A DNA stretch of 64,000 bases, taken from NCBI RefSeq assembly GCF_900100005.1, contig NZ_FNEB01000001.1, forward strand, positions 372,001 through 436,000, read 5' to 3'. Shown here in pieces: positions 35,056-43,939 of this stretch. The position numbers and the translations under genes are program-made. The DNA is from Lutimaribacter saemankumensis. Lineage in GTDB: Bacteria > Pseudomonadota > Alphaproteobacteria > Rhodobacterales > Rhodobacteraceae. The notes below the pieces were generated by a model. The model searched no databases, was not told the DNA's origin, and was given only the letters and a program-made list of their open reading frames with translations. The first letter of the stretch is position 1. Every line of letters starts with the position of its first letter.

Positions 35056-36096
35056 CTAGTCATACATCGCCTGAAGGTTGAGCGTTGCGCGCTTCCCAAG
35101 ATCGGATTTGTGCGCGGCCAGAAACGCATCGGCTGCCGCCCTGCCCGCAGATTTCAGACGGCCGAGCAAGACTGGTCCGGGCGATAGCTTGGTCGCAACG
35201 GACAATTCGGTCATCAAGGCGTCATCGGCGATCATGTGAACGAGAACGTCCTTCATGCTGCCGGGTTTGATGTTGCCCGCGGCAAGCAGGCGTTTGACGA
35301 AACCGATCGCCCGCAATTCGCGCAGAAGTGAACTGTTAAAGCTGATCTCGTTGATGCGGTTGTGTATCTGCTGCGGGGTGATCGGCACTTCGCTTCGTTC
35401 CAGCGGGTTGATGCTGACGATCAGGATATCGTCGGGAAGATCCGGGTCGAAAAGCGGGAACAGCGCCGGATTGCCGGTGTATCCGCCATCCCAGAACGCT
35501 TCGGTCTTGCCGGTGTCCGGGTTCTCGATTTCGACCGCCTGGAACAGCGTGGGCAGGCAGGCCGAGGCCAGGATCGCATCGGGCGTGATATCGTCGCCGG
35601 TGAAAATGCGTATCTTGCCCGAATGCACGCTTGTTGCGCCAATAAAAAGACGGGGCCCGTCGGCGGCACATACGGCGTCATAATGAAAGCGTTCGGCCAC
35701 CGTGCGCAGCGGATTGTCATAGAACGGCCCCAGCGCATAGGGCGATGAAAACCGCGCCGCCGCATCCGCCAGCGCAGATCCCACCGAATATTCCATCGCG
35801 CGCCCCAGAAAGGCCGTGGACGGTGCAAAGGCCAGCAACCACGCGGTCATCGGTGTCTCCTGCAGGGCTCCAAGCTGCTGCCAGAGCCAGTCGAGGTTCG
35901 CGCGCGCCCCGTCGCGCCCGCCTTCAAGCCAGCCGGATTTGAACGCAGCCCCGTTCATCGCGCCGGCCGATGTGCCTGAAATCCCTGCGATTTCTATGTC
36001 TTCGTCATCCAGCAGGCGGTCGAGCACACCCCAGGTAAAGGCGCCATGCGCGCCGCCCCCTTGCAGCGCAAGGTTAATGCGAATGGGCTTGGCCAA
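35056..36096 (-). CDS. Patatin-like phospholipase
   Basis: This is a 346-residue serine lipid hydrolase with the patatin catalytic dyad. It shows the oxyanion loop GGGAHGAF (13-20), nucleophile Ser43 in GTSAG and Asp203 in DGG. The start is read as TTG at 36096 because GAGGAG lies 8 bases before it and homology begins at AKPIRINLALQGGG; an ATG at 36156 would add 20 residues. It diverges from the flavoprotein gene, and bdhA lies beyond that. Patatins near 3-hydroxybutyrate dehydrogenase occur in other Alphaproteobacteria and may act on lipids or on polyhydroxybutyrate granules. Confidence 0.87.
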   Translation of the reverse strand: MAKPIRINLALQGGGAHGAFTWGVLDRLLDDEDIEIAGISGTSAGAMNGAAFKSGWLEGGRDGARANLDWLWQQLGALQETPMTAWLLAFAPSTAFLGRAMEYSVGSALADAAARFSSPYALGPFYDNPLRTVAERFHYDAVCAADGPRLFIGATSVHSGKIRIFTGDDITPDAILASACLPTLFQAVEIENPDTGKTEAFWDGGYTGNPALFPLFDPDLPDDILIVSINPLERSEVPITPQQIHNRINEISFNSSLLRELRAIGFVKRLLAAGNIKPGSMKDVLVHMIADDALMTELSVATKLSPGPVLLGRLKSAGRAAADAFLAAHKSDLGKRATLNLQAMYD

Positions 36097-36236
36097 GCTG
36101 TCTTCTCCTCGATGGTTTTTCTCGTTTGCGCCTGCACGCACGCCTTTTGCGCGCATTTTATGTTTCCATACGCGCACTGGCTGTTTATCGTCAGAGGTGC
36201 CTTGCATCAAATCTAACCTGACTCTGAGGAATATCC

Positions 36237-37880
36237 ATGCAAACACCAAAGACCATCACCGATTGCCTGATCGTCGGCGCCGGCCCTGCCGGACTGCAGG
36301 CGGCCTATTTCCTCGAGAAAAAGGGCATCGGCTTTCACATCCTCGAACGCGGCAAGGTCGGACAGTTCTTTCGCCAGTTCCCCCGCCACAGGATGCTGAT
36401 TTCGATCAACAAGGTGAATACCGGTCTGTCCTCGCCCGACACGAAACTGCGGTTTGACTGGAACAGCCTCCTGAACGATGAAGGCCAGCTTTTCACGGAT
36501 GTCAGCCGGCGCTATTTCCCCAATGCAGACGATTACGTCGGCTACCTCGACGCGTTCGCGGACCGTTTTGCCGACCGCATAACATGCGGCGTCAAAGTCG
36601 AACGCATCGCCAAAGAGGGCGATCTCTTCGCTGTCGAAACCGACGACGGCACGACACATCATGCCCGCACGGTGATCGTGGCGACCGGCGTGTCGCGCCC
36701 GTGGGATGCCGATATCGAAGGTATCGACCTGGCCGAGCAATATTACGATTTCGACACCACGCCCGAACGGTTCCGCGACAAGCGCGTGGCGATCCTTGGC
36801 AAGGGAAATTCGGCGTTCGAAACAGCGGATTCCCTGGTCGAAGAGGCGCAGGCCATCCACGTCATCAGCCCCAACCCGGTCAAGTTCGCCTGGAACACGC
36901 ATTTCGTGGGCAATCTGCGCGCGGTGAACAACAATTTCCTCGATACCTATCAGCTCAAATCGCAAAACGCCGTGGTCGACGGGGCCGTGACGAAGATCGT
37001 GAAGGAAGGTGACGGGCTGACGGTTCATGTCGCCATGACCGCGGCCGAAGGTCACGAGATCGTCCTGCATTACGACCATGTCATCGCCTGCACCGGATTC
37101 CGGTTCGACGACAGCATTCTCGACCCCGCGATCCGCCCCGAGATGCGGCACATGGGCAAGTTCCCGGCCATGACCGAGCAATGGGAAAGCGAGGCCGCAC
37201 CGGGCCTGTTTTTCGCAGGCACGATCATGCAATGCCGGGATTTCAAGAAAACCATGTCCGGCTTTGTGCACGGGTTCCGTCACAACGTGAAATGCCTGTC
37301 CGAGTTCGTGGCGAACCGCGTCACCGGGGCACCCTACCCCCACAGCACCGCCCCGCTTGCGCAGGAATCGTTGACAGCCACGCTGATCGACCGGATCAGC
37401 ACGGCGTCCGGCATGTTCCTGCAGCCGTCCTTCCTGGGCGATGTGGTCGTGCTCGATGGCCCGGACGCCGGCGCGCATTACATCGACGTGCCGATGCACT
37501 GGGCGGACCGGGCCGACGAGTTCAAGGGCCGCACGGTTCTGCGCGTGACGCTGGAATTCGGCAATTTCGGCCCCAACCCGATGCATGTGAAGCGCGCCCA
37601 CACCACCGACGGGGACGAGGCCGATCCCTTCATCCATCCCGTGCTGCGGCTTGTCCGCGATGGCGAGGTTCTGGTCCAGGCGCATCTGTCAGATCACCTG
37701 GACAGCGACTGGCGCGCGCCCGAAGCCAAGGACAAGGGCGCCGGCACAGTGCAGCGCATGACCTATGTCGATGCCGGGCAGACCCTGTCCGGCAACGAGG
37801 TGGCGAAACGGCAGATCGACGCGTTCTTCCGGCGCGCGGGCCTATTCACGCAAACGCCCGAAGCGATCCCCGCGCAATAA
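36237..37880 (+). CDS. FAD-dependent oxidoreductase resembling FOXRED2/ERFAD
   Basis: This is a 547-residue two-dinucleotide flavoprotein. It has an FAD-binding GAGPAGLQAAYFLEKKG (15-31), an ERGKVGQFFRQFPRHRMLISINK stretch, a second nucleotide site GKGNSAFETADS (near 188-199), and the conserved segments NTHFVGNLRA, DTYQLKS and GFVHGFRHN. These blocks resemble, from memory, vertebrate FOXRED2 (ERFAD) rather than typical bacterial monooxygenases. No signal peptide is present, so it is cytosolic here. About 150 C-terminal residues fall outside the flavin core. GAGGAA lies 6 bases before the ATG. Confidence 0.8.
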   Translation: MQTPKTITDCLIVGAGPAGLQAAYFLEKKGIGFHILERGKVGQFFRQFPRHRMLISINKVNTGLSSPDTKLRFDWNSLLNDEGQLFTDVSRRYFPNADDYVGYLDAFADRFADRITCGVKVERIAKEGDLFAVETDDGTTHHARTVIVATGVSRPWDADIEGIDLAEQYYDFDTTPERFRDKRVAILGKGNSAFETADSLVEEAQAIHVISPNPVKFAWNTHFVGNLRAVNNNFLDTYQLKSQNAVVDGAVTKIVKEGDGLTVHVAMTAAEGHEIVLHYDHVIACTGFRFDDSILDPAIRPEMRHMGKFPAMTEQWESEAAPGLFFAGTIMQCRDFKKTMSGFVHGFRHNVKCLSEFVANRVTGAPYPHSTAPLAQESLTATLIDRISTASGMFLQPSFLGDVVVLDGPDAGAHYIDVPMHWADRADEFKGRTVLRVTLEFGNFGPNPMHVKRAHTTDGDEADPFIHPVLRLVRDGEVLVQAHLSDHLDSDWRAPEAKDKGAGTVQRMTYVDAGQTLSGNEVAKRQIDAFFRRAGLFTQTPEAIPAQ

Positions 37881-37919
37881 GACCGGCGGGCGCGGCCTGG
37901 CGGTCGCGCCCCGCCCCTG

Positions 37920-38693
37920 TCACAGCGCGGTCCAGCCGCCATCCACGCTGATCGTGGTGCCGGTAATCTGGTCTGCTGCCGACGAACACAGGAACACCGC
38001 CGTTCCGCCGATCTGTTCGACCGTGGCGAATTCCTTGGACGGCTGCCGTTCCAGGATGACCTTCTGGACGGCCTCTTCCTCGGTCATGCCGTATTTCTCG
38101 GCGGTGTCGGGGATCTGCGCCTCGACCAGCGGCGTCTTGACGTAGCCGGGGCAAATGGCGTTGCAGGTGATGTCCTCCTGCGCGGTTTCCAGCGCGGTGA
38201 CCTTGGTCAGGCCGACAACCCCGTGCTTGGCCGCGACATAGGCCGATTTGTAGGGCGACGCGGTCAGGCCGTGGGCCGACGCGATATTCACGATCCGGCC
38301 CCACCCTGCCTTGCGCATCATCGGCAGTGCGGCAGCGGTGCAGTGAAAGGCCGACGACATGTTGATCGCGATGATCGCGTCCCACTTCGCGGTGGGGAAA
38401 TCCTCGATCGGGCTGACATGCTGGATGCCCGCGTTGTTGACCAGGATATCGCAGGCGCCCGCCTTTTCGATCAGCGCGCGGCATTCATCGGGTTTGGACA
38501 TGTCGGCCTGTATGTAGCGCGCCTCCACATCGAATTCAGCGGCCAGATCTTCCGCCAGCTTGTGATCTTCCTTGGTGTCGGTGAAGGAGTTCAGCACGAT
38601 ATTCGCGCCGGCGCGCGCAAGTTCACGCGCGACCCCCAGCCCGATACCCGAGTTCGATCCGGTGATGATGGCAGTCTTTCCTGCAAAGCTCAT
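37920..38693 (-). CDS. bdhA: D-3-hydroxybutyrate dehydrogenase
   Basis: This 257-residue short-chain dehydrogenase interconverts 3-hydroxybutyrate and acetoacetate with NAD, the step that feeds polyhydroxybutyrate breakdown products into central metabolism. It has the cofactor motif TGSNSGIG (11-18) and the catalytic residues Ser139, Tyr152 and Lys156. The HGLTASPYKSAY and GYVKTPLVEAQIPD segments are typical of BdhA. AAGGAG precedes the ATG. A separate minus-strand RNA unit ends just upstream. Confidence 0.93.
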   Translation of the reverse strand: MSFAGKTAIITGSNSGIGLGVARELARAGANIVLNSFTDTKEDHKLAEDLAAEFDVEARYIQADMSKPDECRALIEKAGACDILVNNAGIQHVSPIEDFPTAKWDAIIAINMSSAFHCTAAALPMMRKAGWGRIVNIASAHGLTASPYKSAYVAAKHGVVGLTKVTALETAQEDITCNAICPGYVKTPLVEAQIPDTAEKYGMTEEEAVQKVILERQPSKEFATVEQIGGTAVFLCSSAADQITGTTISVDGGWTAL

Positions 38694-38774
38694 GAATGGC
38701 TCCTTGTCTGGATTCGGCGCCATCCTGGCATTCTGCACCTGCAAAAGGAACCGATACACGGATCACGACCGCGT

Positions 38775-38805
38775 AAAAAAAAAACGCCGGCACAAGGCCG
38801 GCGTT
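38775..38805 (-). terminator. Intrinsic terminator of the candidate small RNA
   Basis: On the minus strand, 9-base perfect arms AACGCCGGC/GCCGGCGTT (38783-38791 and 38797-38805) with a 5-base loop run directly into about ten T. Confidence 0.85.
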
Positions 38806-38852
38806 CAGTTATTGAGGCAGGTTTCATACAGGCAAGAAACCTATCGAGCAGT
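38775..38852 (-). ncRNA. Candidate small RNA with own promoter and terminator
   Basis: A minus-strand terminator lies upstream of bdhA with no gene in front of it. Going upstream on the same strand there is a hairpin with 7-base arms AGGTTTC/GAAACCT (38819-38825 and 38836-38842), then TATAAA and TTGGAG boxes with 17-base spacing. The predicted start is near 38852, giving a transcript of about 78 bases with two stem-loops and a T-run of about ten. No open frame of any length is present. It matches no family I recognise. Confidence 0.65.
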
Positions 38853-38858
38853 GCTCTC

Positions 38859-38887
38859 TTTATAAGCAATCCGCTGCGCGACTCCAA
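38859..38887 (-). promoter_or_regulatory. Predicted promoter of the small RNA
   Basis: On the minus strand, TTGGAG (38887-38882) is followed after exactly 17 bases by TATAAA (38864-38859). This is one of the closest matches to a housekeeping-sigma promoter that I noticed in the window. Confidence 0.6.
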
Positions 38888-38966
38888 GCTAAAAGTTTGA
38901 AAAGCAATGAATCCACGGCTACGGTCACCGCCAAGAAAACAAGGGCAGAGCAGGATTGTTGCAGAA

Positions 38967-40781
38967 ATGCGGTCTATATTTTTCCGTAAATCCCGGGCCG
39001 CCGTTATCGCCGCAGCCTTTGTTTTGCAGGCCGCAACGGGAATCGCGGAACCCGCCCATGGCATCGCTATGTATGGCGCACCCCAGCTACCACCCGATTT
39101 TGTGTCTTTGCCCTATGCGAACCCGGATGCCCCCAAGGGCGGGCGCCTGATCGAGGGCAATACCGGCGGGTTCGATTCGCTCAACCCTTTCCTGCGCAAG
39201 GGCACGGTACCGTGGCAGTTGCGTTTTTATGCCTATGAATCGCTGATGGCGCGAAATTGGGACGAACCCTTCGCTTTGTACGGCCTTTTGGCCGAATCGG
39301 TCGAGATCGCCGATGACCGGTCCTGGGTGGAATTCACGCTCCGCCCCGAGGCCCGATTCTCGGATGGCAACCCCGTCACGGTCGAGGATGTGATCTGGTC
39401 GTACGAGACCTTGGGCACGGTGGGGCATCCCCGTTACCTGGGCTTCTGGACGCAGGTCGACAGGATCGAACAGACCGGCCCGCGCAGCGTGCGCCTGACA
39501 TTCGATGGCAACAACCGCGAGCTGGCCTTGATCGCCGGACTCCGGCCGATCCTGAAAAAGGCGCAATGGGCGGGCCGCGATTTCACCGACGGCACGATCG
39601 ACGACATTCCCATCGGAACCGCGCCCTACGTCGTCACCGATTTCGAACCGGGCCGGTTCGTCACGCTGACCCGCGATCCCGATTACTGGGGCGCCGATCT
39701 GCCGATCCGACGCGGCACCGCGAACCTCGACGAGATACGGATCGAGTTTTTCGGCGACGAGAACGTGATGTTCGAAGCGTTCAAGGCCGGTGTTCTGAAT
39801 TTCTACCGGGAATCGAACGCCGAGAAATGGGCCACGCAGTATGATTTTCCCGCCGTGCAGTCGGGCAAGGTCGTCCTGTCGGAAATTCGCCACGAACGCC
39901 CGACCGGGATGACAGGATTCGTCATGAACACGCGCCGCCCGCAACTGGCCGACTGGCGGGTGCGCGAGGCGCTGATCCTTGCCTTCAACTTTCCCTATAT
40001 CAACGGCACCGTGACCGGCGGCCGCCAGCCGCGCATCACCTCGTATTTCGCCAATTCCGATCTTGCCATGCGGCCCGGCCCGGCCGAGGGGCGCGTCCGC
40101 GATCTTCTGGCCCCCTTTGCCGATGCGCTGCCACCGGGTGCGCTCGACGGCTATGCCCTGCCCGAAGGCGATGCGTCGCCGCGCAATCGGCGTGACCTGC
40201 GGCGGGCGGTCGATCTGCTGGAACAGGCCGGCTGGACAGTGCAGGACGGCATCCTGCGCAATGCAGAAGGCGCCGCTTTCCAGATCGAGGCGGTTCTGCG
40301 CCAGGGCGACAAGCGCATGGAATCGGTCTTGCAGATCTATACCCAGTCGCTTGAGCGGTTGGGGATTTCGCTGACGATCCGCAGCATCGACAATGCCCAG
40401 TTCACCGAACGCGAGGCCGCGACCGATTTCTATATCATGCCGTTCCGGCGTGACCTGTCGCTCAGCCCCGGCACCGAACAGCGTCTATACTGGGGCTCGG
40501 ACGGCGCGGACCGGGACGGCACCCGCAACCTGATGGGCGTCCAAAGCCCGGCGCTCGACGCGATGATCGACGCGCTGCTGACCGCCGAAAGCCCCGCGGA
40601 TTTCACCGCCGCCGCCCGTGCGCTGGATCGGGTGCTGATGGCGGGCCGGTTCGTCATTCCGATCTGGACCACGTTGACCGACCGCGTGGCCCATGCCGGA
40701 AACTTGAAATTTCCCGAAAATACGCCGATATATGGCGACAGGATCGGCTGGATGCCCGATGTCTGGTGGTCCGAAGAATAA
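38967..40781 (+). CDS. ABC transporter extracellular solute-binding protein, family 5
   Basis: This 604-residue periplasmic binding protein is of the oligopeptide/dipeptide class, closest in style to YejA (microcin C/peptide uptake). After a signal peptide, the mature part begins HGIAMYGAPQLPPDFVSLPYANPDAPKGG, and the family motif region ARFSDGNPVTVEDVIWSY follows. No permease or ATPase genes adjoin, so it would have to work with a transporter encoded elsewhere. The start is taken at the Met giving a proper signal peptide; a Met at 38907 would add 20 non-signal residues. Confidence 0.86.
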   Translation: MRSIFFRKSRAAVIAAAFVLQAATGIAEPAHGIAMYGAPQLPPDFVSLPYANPDAPKGGRLIEGNTGGFDSLNPFLRKGTVPWQLRFYAYESLMARNWDEPFALYGLLAESVEIADDRSWVEFTLRPEARFSDGNPVTVEDVIWSYETLGTVGHPRYLGFWTQVDRIEQTGPRSVRLTFDGNNRELALIAGLRPILKKAQWAGRDFTDGTIDDIPIGTAPYVVTDFEPGRFVTLTRDPDYWGADLPIRRGTANLDEIRIEFFGDENVMFEAFKAGVLNFYRESNAEKWATQYDFPAVQSGKVVLSEIRHERPTGMTGFVMNTRRPQLADWRVREALILAFNFPYINGTVTGGRQPRITSYFANSDLAMRPGPAEGRVRDLLAPFADALPPGALDGYALPEGDASPRNRRDLRRAVDLLEQAGWTVQDGILRNAEGAAFQIEAVLRQGDKRMESVLQIYTQSLERLGISLTIRSIDNAQFTEREAATDFYIMPFRRDLSLSPGTEQRLYWGSDGADRDGTRNLMGVQSPALDAMIDALLTAESPADFTAAARALDRVLMAGRFVIPIWTTLTDRVAHAGNLKFPENTPIYGDRIGWMPDVWWSEE

Positions 40782-40805
40782 CAGGCGAACGAAGGCAGAG
40801 CAGAG

Positions 40806-40928
40806 ATGAAAATCGCAAGGCAAATGGCGCTTGTGGCAACCGTGGCCCTGTTGGCCGGCTGCGCCACGATTGACGGTGTCGGTCAGGATATTTCCGGCGC
40901 CGCGCGCACCGTGCAAACCTGGTTCTGA
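40806..40928 (+). CDS. Entericidin-like small lipoprotein
   Basis: This 40-residue lipoprotein gene lies 24 bases after the binding-protein gene. It has a basic start, a hydrophobic stretch and lipobox LLAGC (Cys19), then a short mature peptide (ATIDGVGQDISGAARTVQTWF). Length, lipobox position and the GVGQDI segment match the entericidin A/B family, small stress-linked lipoproteins. An AGAGATG-type ribosome region precedes the ATG. Confidence 0.75.
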   Translation: MKIARQMALVATVALLAGCATIDGVGQDISGAARTVQTWF

Positions 40929-40935
40929 GGCGGCG

Positions 40936-41559
40936 TCAGACCAGCGACGTGACCCACAGGATCGTCGCGTCTTCCTGGCTGACCGAGATCACGTTGTGAC
41001 CCATCGCAGCGTCGTAATAGGCGCTGTCGCCCCGGCGCATTTCGACGGGTTCGTAAAACTCGGTATACAGGCGGATCACGCCGGTAAGGACATACAGGAA
41101 CTCTTCGCCATCGTGGCGCACCCATCCGTCGAATTCATCCATCGACCGCGCCCGCACCCGCGCGCGGTAGGGCAGCATCTTCTTCTTGGTCAGGCTTTCG
41201 GCCAGCAACTCGTGCTCGTAGGTGGCGGTGGCATGCGCGGACCCGTCATCGGATTTCGTCACCACCATGCGCCCGTTGATCTGGTCGCGCTGCGGCGGAG
41301 TGAAAAGCTGCGGCACCGAAATCGCAAGTCCCGTGGCCAGCTTCTTCAACGCCTCGTAGGTGGGTGACATCTGGCCGTTCTCGATCTTGGACAGCGTCGA
41401 GCGCGCCAATCCCGCCCGCGCGGCGGCCTGTTCCAGTGTCCAGTCGCGCGCCTTGCGCAATTCGCGTACCCGGCTGCCAAGGTCGAGCGGCTCTGCCGCC
41501 TCGTCCTCGCCGGTTGCCCGCGCGATGCGGATCAGGGCCTTGGGATCTCTTTCGGTCAT
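40936..41559 (-). CDS. XRE-family regulator with C-terminal cupin
   Basis: This is a 207-residue protein with an N-terminal helix-turn-helix (about 28-82, LRKARDWTLEQAAARAGLARSTLSKIENGQMSP) and a C-terminal cupin domain (about 125-205, with GEEFLYVLTGVIRLYTEFYEPVEMRRGDSAYYDAAMGH). This architecture senses small molecules or metals and often controls a neighbouring catabolic gene. The divergent acyl-CoA synthetase starts 59 bases away and is the obvious candidate target. Confidence 0.88.
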   Translation of the reverse strand: MTERDPKALIRIARATGEDEAAEPLDLGSRVRELRKARDWTLEQAAARAGLARSTLSKIENGQMSPTYEALKKLATGLAISVPQLFTPPQRDQINGRMVVTKSDDGSAHATATYEHELLAESLTKKKMLPYRARVRARSMDEFDGWVRHDGEEFLYVLTGVIRLYTEFYEPVEMRRGDSAYYDAAMGHNVISVSQEDATILWVTSLV

Positions 41560-41618
41560 GGCGCTGCTATAAGCGGCCACCACGGGCCTTGCAACTGCGC
41601 GCGCGCGGGCCTAACCCA

Positions 41619-43136
41619 ATGGCCATGCTGTCCATATTCGACAATGGCGCGCCCGCGCCCTGCCCCAACCCGTTCAACATGGCCGCCCATGTGCTGGCCC
41701 ATGCCGATGACCTGCCCGACAAGATCGCGCTGGCGGTGTTGTCGCCCAGCGGGGCCGACCGCTGGAGCTATGCCAAGCTTGCGGCGGCCGTGCGCGGCAC
41801 CGGCACCGGGCTGTTGCAGGCCGGGTTCGCACCGGGCGACATCCTGCTGATGCGGCTGGGCAATACGGTGGAATTTCCCATCGCGTATCTGGGCGCGATC
41901 GCCGTCGGGCTGATCCCGGTGCCCACCTCTAGCCAGCTGACCGCCCCCGAAATCAAAAAGATGATCGCCGGGCTGAAACCTGCGGGCATCCTGCGCGATG
42001 CGGGCGTGCCTTGCCCGGACGATCCCGGCGTGCCGGTCATCGGCACCGACGCGCTGGAACAGATGCGCACCCTGCCGCCCTGCGACTACGCCATGGGCGA
42101 TCCCGACAGGCTGGCCTATATCGTCTACACCTCGGGCACGTCGGGGCTGCCCCGCGCGGTTTGTCACGCGCACCGCGCGATCTGGGCAAGGCGGATGATG
42201 CATGACGGCTGGTATGGCCTGGGACAGGACGACCGGCTGCTTCATGCGGGCGCTTTCAACTGGACCTTCACCCTGGGCACCGGCCTGATGGACCCGTGGA
42301 GCGTCGGCGCCACCGCGCTGATTCCGGCCAAGGGCGTCGGCCCCGAAGCCCTGCCTTTGCTGCTGAAACGGCATGACGCCACGATCTTTGCCGCCGCGCC
42401 GGGCGTCTACAGGAAGATCCTGAACCATCACGACCAGATCGCCCTGCCCCGCCTGCGCCACGGTCTGGCGGCGGGAGAGAAGCTGTCCGACAGCATCCGC
42501 AAGCACTGGAACGACGCCACCGGCACCCGAATCTACGAAGCCTACGGCATGTCGGAATGTTCGACCTTCATTTCCGGCAGCCCCGCGCACCCGTCTCGCC
42601 CTGGCATGCTGGGCCAGCCGCAGCAGGGCCGCCGCGTCGCGATCGTGAACGAGCAAGGCCAGCCCGTCGAAATGGGCGCGGCCGGTACGATTGCCGTCGC
42701 GACGACCGATCCGGGCCTGATGCTGGGCTATCTCGGCGCCGAGGCGGAAACGGCGTCCCGGATACGCAACGGATGGTTCCTGACCGGGGACCAGGGCCAT
42801 ATGGAGAAGGATGGCCAGATCGCCTATCACGGGCGCGACGACGACATGATGAACGCAGGCGGCTACCGCGTATCACCGCTGGAGGTCGAGGCGGCCCTGC
42901 TGGCCCATCCCGGCATCACCGAGGCCGGCGCCACGGATATCGAGGTGAAAGAGGACGTGCGCCTGATCGCCGCCTTCTACACCGGGCCGGCCGACATCCC
43001 CGAAGAAGACCTGCGCGCCTGGTGCGAAGAACGGCTTGCCCGCTACAAGCAGCCCCGCATCTTCCGGCGCCTCGACAGCCTGCCGACGAACCCGAACGGA
43101 AAACTGCAGCGCAAGGCCCTGAAACCGCTGGCCTGA
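41619..43136 (+). CDS. AMP-binding acyl-CoA synthetase
   Basis: This is a 505-residue adenylate-forming enzyme. The P-loop TSGTSGLPRA (171-180) departs from the usual TSGTTGxPKG by Ser and Arg. Downstream are the EAYGMSE motif (near 309), the hinge/adenylate GDQGHMEKDGQIAYHGRDDD block and the C-terminal catalytic lysine in NPNGKLQRKAL. The overall layout is closest to benzoate or medium-chain ligases. The substrate is not evident. The start at MAMLSIFDNG lacks a clear ribosome site. Confidence 0.86.
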   Translation: MAMLSIFDNGAPAPCPNPFNMAAHVLAHADDLPDKIALAVLSPSGADRWSYAKLAAAVRGTGTGLLQAGFAPGDILLMRLGNTVEFPIAYLGAIAVGLIPVPTSSQLTAPEIKKMIAGLKPAGILRDAGVPCPDDPGVPVIGTDALEQMRTLPPCDYAMGDPDRLAYIVYTSGTSGLPRAVCHAHRAIWARRMMHDGWYGLGQDDRLLHAGAFNWTFTLGTGLMDPWSVGATALIPAKGVGPEALPLLLKRHDATIFAAAPGVYRKILNHHDQIALPRLRHGLAAGEKLSDSIRKHWNDATGTRIYEAYGMSECSTFISGSPAHPSRPGMLGQPQQGRRVAIVNEQGQPVEMGAAGTIAVATTDPGLMLGYLGAEAETASRIRNGWFLTGDQGHMEKDGQIAYHGRDDDMMNAGGYRVSPLEVEAALLAHPGITEAGATDIEVKEDVRLIAAFYTGPADIPEEDLRAWCEERLARYKQPRIFRRLDSLPTNPNGKLQRKALKPLA

Positions 43137-43200
43137 TGCGCCTGCGCTTTTCTTCCCGGCACACGCCTGATACCCAGACAGGACGCGAAAGAGGCCCTGA

Positions 43201-43845
43201 ATGATCAAGCTCGACATATTCTCGGATCCGATCTGCCCGTGGTGCTATATCGGCAAGACGCGGCTGGACCGTGCGCTGGAACAGCGCCCGGATCATCCCT
43301 TCACGATCGAGTGGCATCCCTTCCAGCTCAATCCCGACATGCCGCGCGAGGGGATGGACAGGCGCGCCTATCTCGAGGCCAAGTTCGGCGGGAAAGACGG
43401 CGCCGTACGCGCGTATATGCCCGTGGTCGAACATGCCGAACAAGCCGGACTCAAGATCGATTTCGAAGCGATCCAGCGCACGCCGAACACGCTCGATGCA
43501 CATCGCCTGATCCATTGGGCGGGGATCGAGGGGCGGCAGACCTTTGTCGTCAGCGCGCTGTTCCGGGCCTATTTCATCGAAGGCCGCGACATCGGCGACC
43601 ACGAGGTTCTGGCCGATATCGCCGACAGCGCCGAGATGGATGCAGGCGTGATCCAGCGCCTGCTTGCCTCGGACGCGGATGTTCAGAACATTCGCGACCG
43701 CGATGCTGCCGCCCGCGAAATGGGCATCAACTCGGTTCCGACTTTTATCGTCAACCGCCAGCACGCCGTGCCGGGGGCACAACCGACCGAACTGTGGCTC
43801 AAGGTGATGGACGAGATCAGCGAACAGGTTCAACAGGGCGACTGA
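43201..43845 (+). CDS. DsbA-family oxidoreductase, FrnE-like
   Basis: This 214-residue cytosolic thioredoxin-fold protein has a helical insertion, an N-terminal active site CPWC (C12-C15) and the cis-proline segment NSVPTFIVN. The FrnE group acts as dithiol oxidoreductase/isomerase and is linked to oxidative-stress tolerance in Deinococcus. It has no signal peptide. It follows the acyl-CoA synthetase by 64 bases and could be cotranscribed. Confidence 0.87.
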   Translation: MIKLDIFSDPICPWCYIGKTRLDRALEQRPDHPFTIEWHPFQLNPDMPREGMDRRAYLEAKFGGKDGAVRAYMPVVEHAEQAGLKIDFEAIQRTPNTLDAHRLIHWAGIEGRQTFVVSALFRAYFIEGRDIGDHEVLADIADSAEMDAGVIQRLLASDADVQNIRDRDAAAREMGINSVPTFIVNRQHAVPGAQPTELWLKVMDEISEQVQQGD

Positions 43846-43939
43846 ACCACGCGTCAAAACGCCCGCAGGACTTGCCGATGCTGGACCTTTGTCGCCAGGT
43901 TTGCGAATGGATCGGGCATAAGGAAAGCCGGAGGGCCCC

